NCBI RefSeq assembly: GCF_030553055.1
Contig: NZ_CP130713.1
Coordinates: forward strand, 6,882,001 to 6,946,000
DNA from: Streptomyces sp. XD-27
GTDB lineage: Bacteria; Actinomycetota; Actinomycetes; Streptomycetales; Streptomycetaceae
DNA: 64,000 nt
Direction: 5' to 3'
Both the position numbers and the translations under genes were made by a program. Shown piece after piece: positions 16,340-25,211 of this stretch. Within the stretch, counting starts at the first letter, position 1. The number at the start of each line of letters is the position of its first letter. Under the pieces are notes generated by a model that searched no databases, was not told the origin of the DNA, and worked only from the letters and a program-made list of their open reading frames with translations.

Positions 16340-16987
16340 GTGAGCGTCGCCGAGGGATCGGTCCGGGACGTGCTGGCCGCCAATCTGAAGCAGGTGAGGA
16401 CCCAGCGGGGACTGTCGCTGTCCGAGCTGTCCCGGCGGTCGAAGATCGGCAAGGCGACCCTGTCGCAGCTGGAATCGGGCACGGGCAACCCCACCATCGA
16501 AACCGTGTTCAGCCTCTCGCGCGTCCTGGAGGTGCCGATCTCCGACCTGGTGGACCGGCGGCCCTCCGACGGGGTGACCGTCGTCCGCGCCGCCGACGTC
16601 GAGCTCCTCAGCGGCGAGGGCGTCGACCTGCGTCCGCTGCGCCGCATCGAGTCCGGCGACTCCATGTTCGAGGTCTACGACCAGCAGGTACGGGCCGGTT
16701 GCACGCAGGAGTCACTCGGCCACACCGGCACCGAGCACACCGTGGTCCAGGCGGGCAGGCTCGGCGTGCGGGTGAACGGCCGCACGGTGGAGCTGGGACC
16801 CGGCGACTACGTGGGGTTCGACGCGGCGATGCCGCACTCCTACACGGCCCTCGACGGTGCCGTGCGCTCGGTGCTGCTGCTGCACTACCGCGCGGAACAG
16901 CGGCTGCACCTGAGCGATCCCGGCCCGAACGCCTGCGGCCCCGGCGACTCGGCCTGGCCACCGCCGCAGGACACCGCCTCGTCATGA
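16340..16987 (+). CDS. XRE-family regulator with C-terminal cupin domain
   Basis: 215 aa from GTG 16340 behind GGAGGAAAGAGG. Residues about 8-65 form an XRE HTH (LSELSRRSKIGKATLSQLESGTGNP). Residues about 105-185 form a cupin barrel (HTGTEHTVVQAGRLGV, ELGPGDYVGFDAAMPHSY). Such fusions often sense small metabolites, for example in polyamine or amino acid use. It lay head-to-tail against the pirin gene before the island entered. Flanking copies of one 14-bp motif suggest self-control. Confidence 0.88.
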   Translation: MSVAEGSVRDVLAANLKQVRTQRGLSLSELSRRSKIGKATLSQLESGTGNPTIETVFSLSRVLEVPISDLVDRRPSDGVTVVRAADVELLSGEGVDLRPLRRIESGDSMFEVYDQQVRAGCTQESLGHTGTEHTVVQAGRLGVRVNGRTVELGPGDYVGFDAAMPHSYTALDGAVRSVLLLHYRAEQRLHLSDPGPNACGPGDSAWPPPQDTASS

Positions 16988-17025
16988 CCGCTGGCGTATC
17001 TCCTCGGAGGTCGTGGCCTTCCCGT

Positions 17026-17039
17026 CGTTCGGTTTAACG
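17026..17039. promoter_or_regulatory. Second copy of the XRE-cupin motif
   Basis: CGTTCGGTTTAACG, the reverse complement of a one-mismatch version of the 16304-16317 motif. It also forms GTTCG-N6-CGAAC. It lies between the regulator stop and the displaced pirin 3' end, so it could be an operator or a short bidirectional hairpin. Confidence 0.4.
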
Positions 17040-17045
17040 AACATG

Positions 17046-17212
17046 GGTCAGCGCTCCCGCCCTCGTGGCTTCAGGGGCAGCGGGGGCAGCTCGGGAGCGG
17101 GCAGCGGGGCGCCGCCGTAGCCATGCACCTCGCCGAATCGAGACCCGGACATCCAGTCCTCGCGGGCCCGCGCGATGTCCTCGTGCGACCGCCCGACGAA
17201 GTTCCACCACAT
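17046..17212 (-). pseudogene. Displaced 3' end of the pirin gene (left end of the island)
   Basis: 167 bp that match 31151-31317 with five substitutions, same orientation, including the pirin stop codon. Four of the five changes are synonymous and one changes Trp to Arg near the C-terminus. The 71 bp next to the junction are identical. No start codon or upstream domain is present, so it is not expressed as pirin. It marks the left attachment site of the island. Confidence 0.88.
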
Positions 17213-17264
17213 ACCACAGCTTTCACGTCTTCGTGCAGGTCAGGAGTGTCTCGGACTATCGGCG

Positions 17265-17303
17265 GTCAGCAAACCGTCAGCATCGGCGCTCCGGGAGTCA
17301 GCA
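17265..17303 (+). promoter_or_regulatory. Putative integrase arm-type sites, left end
   Basis: GTCAGCA at 17265-17271, 17276-17282 and 17297-17303; the first two are 11 bp apart. CAAACCGTCAG at 17270-17280 recurs exactly at the right end (30961-30971). The third copy abuts the integrase start. Confidence 0.5.
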
Positions 17304-17308
17304 CGACC

Positions 17309-17893
17309 ATGGCCACCAAGACCCTGGCCCGCGGCATGGGCACCTTCTTCAAGGACTGCGAGCACCCCCAGTCCAGGTGGTCCAAGTGCCCTCACGAGTA
17401 CAAGATCAGGTATCGCAACGGGGTCGGGCAGCGAGACCTGGCCGAGTCTTCCGTGAGGCACCTCGACGCCCACAGGCTGGGCCTCTTCGACGAGAACCCC
17501 TTGAAGGGCGTCAAGCCTCCCCAACATTGTGGCTGACGACGTCTACCGGATCTCCGAGCAGGTGAACCAGACCACCAGGCAGTACGGGCGGCTCAAGCAT
17601 CGGAAGGTTGGCGAGTACCACGACGTCCCCCTCCCCACACGGATCAAGGACACCATCGAGTACGCCGACAAGTACGGCACCGTCGACGGGTACCTGCTCC
17701 GGCATCCACAGGACCCCAGCAAGACCCTCCCGTACTACTACCTCTCGAACCAGTGGAAGAGGATCAAGAGGGCTGGTGAGGTGGACATCCCGGAAGGAAT
17801 GGTCCTGTACGGATTCCGGCACTTCTTCGCCTCGACCTGCTTGACCAACGGCATCCCGATCACCGACGTCGCTGAGTGGATGGGACACAAGTG
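17309..17893 (+). pseudogene. Tyrosine recombinase (phage-type integrase), multiply deleted
   Basis: From ATG 17309 it reads MATKTLARGMGTFFKDC, then CPHEYKIRYRNG, typical of actinobacterial integrases. It then skips to ESSVRHLD, to AHRLGLFDENPLKGVKPP and, in another frame from about 17523, to NIVADDVYRISEQVNQT. The C-terminal part keeps GFRHFFAS and EWMGH but is cut at about 17893 before the catalytic tyrosine. The box I arginine region is deleted. Inactive. Position and direction fit an integrase beside its own attachment site. Confidence 0.85.
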
Positions 17894-18576
17894 CCGAAGG
17901 TGCCTGGGCCGAACTGCGCGCCGTGGACACCGATTTGATCGGCGCCGTGCCTGAGGGAGCCGATCTCGGCCCGATCAGCACGCTGCCGGTCGCGGCGGGC
18001 ACGGCCCTGCGCGCCCTGCACCGGATCGGTCCGATCCTGGGGCGGCGCGTCCTGGTGACCGGCGCGGGCGGCGGCGTGGGTCGCTTCACCCTGCAGCTCG
18101 CCGCCCGGGGCGGCGCGCACGTCACCGCGCTGACCAGCGATACGTCGAAGGCCGAGGCACTGCGCAAGCTCGGCGCCCACGAGGTCGTCACCGACCTGGC
18201 CGCGCTCGAGCATCTCGAACCGGTGCATGGCGTGGTCGAACTGGTCGGCGGCGCCCATATGGTCGCCGCACACGACACCCTCGCCGAGAACGGAGTGCTG
18301 GTGGCTGCGGGGCACATATCCGGCGACGGCGAGCAGTTCCCCTACGGAGCCCTCTTCGGCAACTCCCATCGCCACAACCGCCAGATCGCCACCTACTTCC
18401 TGCTGGACGATGCCGTCGGGCTGGGCGCGGACCTCACCTGGCTCGCCACACTCACCGCCCGCGGCGAGCTGGACCCGCAAGTCGCCCTGCGCACCGACTG
18501 GACCCAGGTGGCACGGGCAGCCGCCGAACTGGCAGGCCGCCGCGTGCCGGGCAAAGCCGTCATCGATGTCCACTGA
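17894..18576 (+). pseudogene. Zinc-binding dehydrogenase / quinone reductase, 5' truncated
   Basis: The frame opens at the junction with the integrase (about 17893) and reads EGAWAELRAVDTDLIGAVPEG, then the Rossmann loop VLVTGAGGGVGRF, down to a normal end (PGKAVIDVH). About 110 N-terminal residues holding the GroES-like domain are missing, so it should not be active. A GTG at 17923 could start a 217-aa fragment. The integrase frame runs into this region out of phase, so the fusion arose by deletion or recombination. Confidence 0.8.
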
Positions 18577-18708
18577 GCGGACAGGACGGTGTCCGTTGCT
18601 GATCCCGTGACGACCCCGCGGACCGCGAAGCCGTCAGGACGAAGCGTCAGCAGTTGATTTCGTAACTCCCGCCCAGGAGCGCCGGATCGGCAACACCGCC
18701 TGTAGCTG

Positions 18709-18747
18709 TCGGGTCTGGAGGCAATCGGCGCTTGTCTCCAGACCCGA
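18709..18747. terminator. 12-bp perfect hairpin after the dehydrogenase remnant
   Basis: TCGGGTCTGGAG (18709-18720) and CTCCAGACCCGA (18736-18747) with a 15-nt loop. It fits a terminator, but could also be an IS end. No gene is seen in 18577-18846. Confidence 0.5.
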
Positions 18748-18758
18748 GGTGCGTATCG

Positions 18759-18826
18759 GGTTGCAACTCGCGACGTTAAATCTCAAGCCTAGGCCGTGTT
18801 TGAGATGTTGGCGTGCGGTTGCAACC
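18759..18826. repeat. Nested inverted repeats
   Basis: Outer arms GGTTGCAAC (18759-18767) and GTTGCAACC (18818-18826) enclose inner arms TCTCAA (18781-18786) and TTGAGA (18800-18805). Together they can form a two-stem hairpin just downstream of the membrane-protein stop. It may be a terminator for that minus-strand gene. Confidence 0.4.
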
Positions 18827-18846
18827 ACCTGTTAAGACATATCTGG

Positions 18847-19335
18847 TCAGAGGGCGATTTCGCTGCGCAGGGAGCCGACTTGCAGATCATCTCGGACGGC
18901 GTTGCGCAGTACCTGGAGGTGGAGGTTGTAGCTCGACAGGTCGGCCTCGTACTCCGGGGAGCCCATGCCCTGGCCTTGAGCGATGCGGTCGCGTAGCACG
19001 CGCAGACTTTGGAATGCAGCATCTGCTGCCTGGACGACCGCCTCTGGGGCGGTGAGCACAAGATGCTCCCGGGTTTCAACCAGCCCCGCATCACGCATGG
19101 CTGCCCTGGCGGCCAGGTTTCGCGGGACATCTTCCGAGTGGTCGCCCAGCGAGACTGCGCGCAAGGACTGGCTAGCCAGATGCAAAGCGCCCAGGTAGGC
19201 AACGTAGATCTCCCTCTGCACGCTGAGCCGACGGTCGTTGCGTTCTCGCTTCCAGCGCAGGCCGTCCGACAGCAGGGCTGAGCCCAGGCCAACCATGGCT
19301 CCGACAACGGTGGACAGCAATGCGATCCATGTCAT
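18847..19335 (-). CDS. Membrane-anchored protein of unknown function
   Basis: 162 aa. One N-terminal helix (IALLSTVVGAMVGLGSALLSDGL) is followed by a charged segment RWKRERNDRR, then a mostly alpha-helical cytoplasmic domain. I do not recognise the family; similar small proteins with this layout are scattered in Streptomyces islands. The gene stands alone between a hairpin region and IS remnants. Confidence 0.6.
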   Translation of the reverse strand: MTWIALLSTVVGAMVGLGSALLSDGLRWKRERNDRRLSVQREIYVAYLGALHLASQSLRAVSLGDHSEDVPRNLAARAAMRDAGLVETREHLVLTAPEAVVQAADAAFQSLRVLRDRIAQGQGMGSPEYEADLSSYNLHLQVLRNAVRDDLQVGSLRSEIAL

Positions 19336-19369
19336 GGCCCGAGAGCGTAGGCCGAGCCTTGACCCATGG

Positions 19370-19868
19370 TCACAGGGACTGCCGTATCAGGGCGAGCAAG
19401 ACGGTTGCCTCGTAGCGAACGGCGAGCTTGTCATATCTCGTGGCGACGCCCCGTGCCTGTTTCAGCAGGCCGATTCGGCACTCGATTTGTGACGGCGCTT
19501 GTATCGCTCGCGATCGAAGCCAGGCGGCCTGCCACCTGCGGAGCCGCGCCGCAAGCGGTGTCCGGCCTGGTCTCGTTTCTCAGGGATGGTGTGCGGGATT
19601 TGCCGTCGGCGCAGGTAGGCACGGATCTTCCGGGAGGAATACGCACGGTCCGCGAGGACGTGGTCGGGCCGCGTGCGCGGATGTCCGCCACCGACGCGGG
19701 GAATGCGGATGGAGTCCATGACTGCGGTGAACAGGGGTGCATCAGCCCGTTGTCCGGCGGTGACCACGGCCGCAAAGCACGTGCATGGAGGAGTCGACCG
19801 CAAGATGGATCTTCGTGGTCAGGCCGCCCCGCGAGCGCCCCAGGGCGTGGTCATCAGGCTCGCCCGCC
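19370..19868 (-). pseudogene. IS5-family transposase, 3' half with frameshifts
   Basis: Reading backwards: [20 protein letters not shown], then AAVVTAGQRADAPLF, RPDHVLADRAYSSRKIRAYL, RHTIPEKRDQ-like text, and finally [20 protein letters not shown] with a stop at 19370-19372. At least two frame changes are needed (near 19770 and 19470). The N-terminal half with the first catalytic Asp is missing and is replaced by an IS701-type gene at about 19866. Confidence 0.8.
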
Positions 19869-20531
19869 AAGCACCCAGGCAAGGCCGCGTCCGTCCAGAC
19901 CACGCCGGAAGTCGGCGTTCGCGCCGTAGCCGGTGTCCGCGACCAGGACGGCGGGCCGCAGACCGGCGGCGGCGAGGTCGTCGAGCATGTCCAAAGCGAG
20001 CTGCCACTTGGGCCGGTGGTGCTCGGTGTCGGGGATCCGGCAGGACCGCCTGCGGGCTTCGGCGTCGGGCCCGTCCCAGGTGGCGGGTAGGAACAGGCGC
20101 CAGGACAGGGGGCCTGAGGCGGTGTCGGAGGCGGCGTGGACACTGACGCCGATCTGGCAGTTGCCGACCTTGCCCAGCGTGCCGGAGTACTGCCGGGCCA
20201 CCCCAGGCGAGGAACGGCCGTCCTTGGGGAAGCCGGTGTCGTCCAACACCCACACCTGCGGCCTAACCGCGGCCACCGCCCACCATGCCAGCCGGGCCCG
20301 CACCTGCTCGACCGGCCAGGTCGAGGACGTCATGAACTGCTGCAGCTGCAGGTGGTCGACACCGAGCCGTTCAGCTATCGGCTGCATCGACTTCCGCCGG
20401 CCGTCCAGCAGCAGCCCTCGCAGATACAAGGCACCCTTCGCCCGCTGGTCCCGCCGTGCCAGCGACGCGAACACCTCCCCGACGAACTCCTCCAACCGGC
20501 CCCGACACGCAGCAAGCTCACCCGCCCTCAT
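19866..20531 (-). pseudogene. IS701-family transposase, 3' truncated
   Basis: From ATG 20531 about 220 residues of a DDE transposase of some 400: LRGLLLDGRRKSMQPIAERL, VWVLDDTGFPKDG (first Asp), GVSVHAASDTASGPLSWRLFLP and LVADTGYGANADF (second Asp). It breaks at WVLGG, where IS5 sequence begins, so the C-terminal domain with the catalytic Glu is lost. Confidence 0.8.
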
Positions 20532-20605
20532 ACAGGCAAGGAACTACCGAACACCAACCGTGACAAGACCAGCTAACAGAGCGCTACTAGGACTTGTCCG
20601 GCCGA

Positions 20606-21304
20606 TCATGCCGTGGAGGCGGGGTTTCCGCCTTGATCTGCCGGGCAGTCCTGTTCGCTCGCGTACGCGCGCAGGAAGGTGTCCACGGCCGCTTCCGCCG
20701 TGCCGCGCAGCTCGGCGGCCAGGACGCGGCGCGTGCCCAGCCGGGAGCGGGACTCCAGGGGGCCGGTGAGCAGGGCGAAGAAGTGCTCGGCGGCCTGCTC
20801 CGGGTCGCATGGGCGCAGGCGGCCGGCCAGTGAGAGGCGGGCCAGTCGGTCGGCGAGTGCCGCGTTTGGGCGGTGTGCGGTGCGCTCCTGCACGATCTCG
20901 ACCAGGTCGGGGAACTGTGCCACTTGTGCGTAGGTCAGCCGGCGCAGCGCGTGGGCGCGTTCGCCGCAGCAGATGCGCGCCAGCCGGTGCGCCAGGTCCG
21001 TCAGCGCAGCCCGCGGATCCTCCTCCGGCGCCCGATCGCGAAGGTGCTCGATCGCCGTGAGGTGCTCCGCCATGAGGGCGTCAGCCGCGGCCTCGACGGT
21101 ATGGCGGAAGAGGGTCTCCTTGTCGTTCAGATGGCTGTAGACGGTCGGCTTGGCGACCCCTGCCTCCTCCGCGATCTCCTGAACGCACGCTTGCGCGTAT
21201 CCGCGCCGCGCGAAGACGGCGAAGGCAGCGCTCAGGATCGCGTTCCGCTTGTCGGCGCGCCCGCGCGGGACAGCCTTGGGTCTGCTTGACGCCGCTGAAC
21301 TCAT
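20606..21304 (-). CDS. TetR-family regulator
   Basis: 232 aa. The HTH is ILSAAFAVFARRGYAQACVQEIAEEAGVAKPTVYSHL (about residues 23-60), followed by NDKETLFRHTVE. It is divergent from a Dabb-domain gene, with TGAACTA and TAGTTCA half-sites in the 83-bp gap, so it most likely represses that gene and itself. Ligand unknown. Confidence 0.87.
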   Translation of the reverse strand: MSSAASSRPKAVPRGRADKRNAILSAAFAVFARRGYAQACVQEIAEEAGVAKPTVYSHLNDKETLFRHTVEAAADALMAEHLTAIEHLRDRAPEEDPRAALTDLAHRLARICCGERAHALRRLTYAQVAQFPDLVEIVQERTAHRPNAALADRLARLSLAGRLRPCDPEQAAEHFFALLTGPLESRSRLGTRRVLAAELRGTAEAAVDTFLRAYASEQDCPADQGGNPASTA

Positions 21305-21317
21305 GCGTTCATTCTAG

Positions 21318-21783
<466 letters not shown>

Positions 21784-21831
21784 GTCCGTCGGGCCATGTG
21801 ACTGCCTCGTGCCTGGACCGTTGCTCTGGGC

Positions 21832-21955
21832 ATGGGGCGCGGCGATCCAAATGATGCGGAGTGGGAACGTCTGCGGCCGTTCCCGCCTGTGAGCAACAAG
21901 GGTTGTGGCCGGGCGGGACCGTCAGGTTCTGGGCTGCGCGCCGCATCGATGGTCT
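21832..21955 (+). pseudogene. IS5-family transposase N-terminal scrap
   Basis: ATG 21832 begins MGRGDPNDAEWERLRPFPPVSN, the usual start of an IS5-type transposase. The frame then drifts; the following bases still resemble a decayed CGRWRDHRQ...IDG segment. No catalytic residues are present. Confidence 0.7.
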
Positions 21956-21995
21956 TGCCGCGCTTGCGGGCGCGAGTACTACTGGGACCCCATTG

Positions 21996-22618
21996 TCACC
22001 GCATTGGTGCGTGGGCGTAGGGCTCCCATTCGTACATGCGCTGGTCGCGGTGGATGACGATGAGGTCGGCTGCGGTGATGCGGGCCGTGGCCGGGGCGGT
22101 GTTGACGGTGCTCAGGGCCTGGTAGACCGGTTCGGCCGGTGCTTCGGAGTTGCTGTAGGCGATCGAGACGTGCGGGCGGAATCCGTCCGGAGCTTCGGGG
22201 ACGGTGGGCCAGACCTCGGCGATGGCAGAGCGGATGGTTTCGCGGACCGCGGTGACGGCGTCGGTGGGCTGGGCGGGGGCCAGGACCGCCTCGGGAGTGA
22301 CGATCACGTCCGTCAGGGTGAGTTCCAGCGCTGGCAGGTCCGCGAGGCGCCGTTGGGCGGCGGCGGCGATGGCCTGGACGTCCCGCTCGTCGACTTCGTC
22401 GATGAAACCGAGTCCCTGCATGGTCAGGTGCAGCCACTGGTCGGGGATGGGGTCGAGGCCGGGCAGGTGGGCCAGCGCGTCGCGATAAGCGGCTGCGTAC
22501 CGGTGGACGTCGGGGGCGTGGGCGAAGTGAGGTGCCAGGTGTAGAAGCGGCGGCCGACGCTCCAGCCGGGCCGCCACCACCAGTGATCCGCCATCGAAGC
22601 GTGCTGCGTCGTCGTCAT
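21996..22618 (-). pseudogene. 2'-5' RNA ligase family (2H phosphoesterase), frameshifted
   Basis: ATG 22618 begins MTTTQHASMADHWWWRPGW and reads to FYTWHLT. One base is then missing (near 22525-22528), and the homology continues in the next frame from FAHAPDVHRYAAAY to the end. Both 2H motifs are intact (WLHLTMQGLGF and RPHVSIAYS). With one base restored the protein is about 207 aa. The family acts on cyclic or 2'-5' linked phosphodiesters of RNA or nucleotides. It lies 15 bp after the XRE gene, so the two form an operon. Confidence 0.82.
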
Positions 22619-22632
22619 GCCGTGAGAACCAA

Positions 22633-23737
22633 TCAGGAGCAGAGGGTGCCTGGCGAGAGGGCGAGCCGGGGCGCGGAGTGTCGGCAGAACGCCTCAATCC
22701 GCCCCTGCAGCTCGCGGCCTGGGCGACTGTCGGCGAGCGTGCTGCGGGCGGCGGTTGCGGCGAGTTCGCCCAGTCGGCGGGTGACCGGGTCCATCCGGCG
22801 TTGCTGGGCCAGGGCGTCGGCTTGCTGGCAGGCGAGCAGGGTGCCGACGGTGCCGCTGCCGCGGTAGGTCTGGCCGTGCTGGGCGTGGTCGACGGCGGCG
22901 TGGAGATGGCCGTTCCAGAAGGCGATCTTGGCTCGGGTGGACAGCACCCACGCGCGTAGGTCGTCGGAGTCGGCTTTCTGGGCGCAGACCCAGGGGGTGC
23001 GGCCTTGGGTGTCGGCGTCGTCGAGCTGGCCGAGGTCGGAGCTCATCCATGCCAGGAGAGTGCACAGGTAGCCAGCGACGGCGTACAGGTCGGCCGTCTG
23101 CCGCGGATACTGATGCCCCTTCAGCAGGCCGAAGGCGGTGTCGCGGAGTCGGCGGGCGCGGTGGAAGAGCCGGACCGGTTCGGCGTGGGTGAGGTAGTCG
23201 CGGGCCAGGGAGCGGGTGGTGGCGACCAGCTGCTGCACGGGGGTCTCGCCGCAGTTCGACGCTTCCGCCCATCGGGCCCAGTCGGCTGACTCCTCGGCGG
23301 CCGAGCGGACCAGGGCCTCGCTGGTGACCGGTGCCGCTAGGTCGTGGGGGCGCTGGAGGAGCCGCAGCTCGCCGGGCGGCATCGCCTGTCGGTCCTCCAG
23401 GTCCAGCAGCTCCTCGACCTCGCACTCGTACACTGCGGCGAGGGCCGGCAGGGTCGCGGGGGTGGGCCGTCGGCCCGAGGCGGCTGGCCAGCGCTCCCAC
23501 TTGCTCATCAGCGAGGCGTCCGCCGACACCGCTTCACCGGGACGTCGCGCGCCGAGATCGTTCACCTTGTCGGCGGCCTGCTGGAGAGTCAGGCCGTGCG
23601 CGTGCCGCCAGGCTTCTCGGGGGCGCAGCGACAGCCGGGCGCGCATCTCCTGGGCGATCTCCCTGGGGGTGGTTGCCCAGCTGCGCCAGCGTCTGCCGGA
23701 GCCGGTCCCGGCCTGCTTTCGACGGGTACGGACCCAT
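22633..23737 (-). pseudogene. XRE-type regulator with tetratrico-like C-terminal domain, frameshifted
   Basis: ATG 23737 has a strong GGAGG 6 bases upstream and gives MGPYPSKAGRDRLRQTLAQLG. An extra base in the G-rich run 23665-23674 then shifts the frame, and EIAQEMRARLSLRPREAWRHAHGLTLQQAADKV continues in the other. The rest (337 aa from an internal ATG at 23646) keeps an HTH and a long helical domain like those in many Streptomyces XRE proteins. An internal start is possible, but its ribosome site is too close. The upstream gap 23738-24000 holds only promoter-like sequence. Confidence 0.75.
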
Positions 23738-24000
23738 CACGCACCTCCACGCCGGACAAGGGGGTTGGTCGGCCCTCAACCGTAGGGGCGGCGGCGCGGG
23801 GCGCGCATGGGCATCGGTGTCCAAAAAAGTTGGTCGCCGGTGCCCGTGACGGCCCGGTGGCGAGCTGCGAAGGTGTTCCGCCCGGCGGCAGGGAGTCTCA
23901 CCGTCTCCCCGGGGCGACCCTGTCGCCGGAACGCGCCGTCGCGCATGAGCAGCGGCGGTTCGACCGCGCCCAACTCCCCATGCTCGGAGGGCGATGCGAC

Positions 24001-24276
24001 ATGCACCAGCGCAGCCCAGGCACACCCGGCCCTTCGCCGGGCCGCGGTATCGCGGTACCGACGTACCAGCCCAAGGTAGGTGACCTCGTGCGCGACGTCG
24101 ATGCCGACAGTCTCGCGGTCGGCTGCATCGAGTCCGTCGGCCGGCTCGACGGTCCGCCCTCGCCCGTGCTGGTCCAGCCGATCCGCGGCGGCCAGTGCTG
24201 GCAGGCGGTTCCCGGAGCCCTGCGCCAGGCGCTGCCGGACGAGGTCGACCGCGCGCGGGCGGGGGCGGAGTCGTGA
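24001..24276 (+). CDS. Small conserved-type protein of unknown function
   Basis: 91 aa from ATG 24001 (GGAGG 10 bases upstream). The conserved-looking part is VPTYQPKVGDLVRDVDADSLAVGC, then GPPSPVLVQPIRGGQCWQAVP, an SH3-like beta-rich small protein. A shorter start is possible. It is divergent from the XRE gene, and its TGA overlaps the next ATG. Confidence 0.6.
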   Translation: MHQRSPGTPGPSPGRGIAVPTYQPKVGDLVRDVDADSLAVGCIESVGRLDGPPSPVLVQPIRGGQCWQAVPGALRQALPDEVDRARAGAES

Positions 24277-24476
24277 TGGCCTCGACGGTGGCGCCCGCGC
24301 TGGTGCTGGAGAAGTTGAGCCCGTGGCAGCGGGCAGGCACGTCGTGCTGCTGGTGCTCGGACACCGCCTCCGCGCGGTACCCCGTCCCGCTGCTCTCCAC
24401 GGTCCGTGCCGCGTTGCGCGCGTGCCCGGGCTGTGCGGAGGCGTTCGACATCCCGGCCGTGGAGGTGCCCCGGTGA
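24276..24476 (+). CDS. Small cysteine-rich protein of unknown function
   Basis: 66 aa, with ATG 24276 overlapping the previous stop. The cysteines are arranged as SCCWCSDTA and RACPGCAEAF, a possible zinc site. Coupled to the preceding gene and divergent from the XRE/2H pair, so all four may form one functional unit. Confidence 0.6.
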   Translation: MASTVAPALVLEKLSPWQRAGTSCCWCSDTASARYPVPLLSTVRAALRACPGCAEAFDIPAVEVPR

Positions 24477-24516
24477 CCGGCAAGGCTCTGCCCGCCCACC
24501 GCGGCACCCGCATGTT

Positions 24517-24538
24517 TTCTTGACCTGTAAGTCAAGAA
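24517..24538. promoter_or_regulatory. Operator of the TetR-SDR unit
   Basis: TTCTTGAC-N6-GTCAAGAA, perfect 8-bp arms, 18 bp before the TetR ATG. A half-site GTCAAGAA recurs before the SDR gene. Confidence 0.7.
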
Positions 24539-24556
24539 GGGTGTTAGGGTCTTCTC

Positions 24557-25135
24557 ATGGGTAGACCCAAGCAGTTCGACCCGGACGTGGCGATCGACAA
24601 GGCCATGGACGTCTTCTGGCGCAAGGGTTACGCCGCGACGACGCCGCAGGACCTCGTCGACGAGATCGGCATCGGCAAGGGCAGTCTCTACCACGCCTTC
24701 GGTAGCAAACACGCCCTGTTCGAGCGGGCGTTGGAGCGCTACCGCGACACCCGGGCCGCCCAGCTGGTCGAGCTCCTCGACCGGCCGGGGCCTGTGCGGC
24801 CGCTGTTGCGCGAGGCGCTGGAGCTGCTGATCGAGATCGACCTCGGCGACCCGGACCGGCGAGGCTGCCTCGCGGTCAACACGGCCACCGAACTCGCGGG
24901 CGCGGACGAGAAGTCCACCGACCTCGTACGGTGGATGTTCGCGCGGACGGAGGACGCCCTGCGGATCGCTGTCGAGCGCGGTCAGCGCGCGCGGGAGATT
25001 GACGGGGGCCGGGACGCCCGCGCGGTGGCGAGCCTGCTGCTCGCGACCGTGATCGGCATGCGGGTCATTGCCAGGACGGCCGAGGGGCCCGAACGGCTGC
25101 GCCGCGTCGTCGACGCCGCACTCGACGCCCTCTAA
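24557..25135 (+). CDS. TetR/AcrR-family regulator
   Basis: 192 aa: MGRPKQFDPDVAIDKAMDVF, HTH TPQDLVDEIGIGKGSLYHAFGSKHALF, then a TetR ligand domain with CLAVNTATEL. This subfamily often sits upstream of, and represses, an SDR or NADPH oxidoreductase responsive to electrophiles, as here. Self-control through the 24517-24538 dyad is likely. Confidence 0.88.
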   Translation: MGRPKQFDPDVAIDKAMDVFWRKGYAATTPQDLVDEIGIGKGSLYHAFGSKHALFERALERYRDTRAAQLVELLDRPGPVRPLLREALELLIEIDLGDPDRRGCLAVNTATELAGADEKSTDLVRWMFARTEDALRIAVERGQRAREIDGGRDARAVASLLLATVIGMRVIARTAEGPERLRRVVDAALDAL

Positions 25136-25189
25136 GACACGCCACCCCGACGGCCCGGGTTCACGCGTACCCAAATTTTGTACCCACAG

Positions 25190-25197
25190 GTCAAGAA
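25190..25197 (+). promoter_or_regulatory. TetR half-site before the SDR gene
   Basis: GTCAAGAA matches one arm of the upstream operator exactly and precedes the GAGGAAG ribosome site of the SDR gene. Confidence 0.45.
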
Positions 25198-25211
25198 AAA
25201 GAGGAAGTGCC

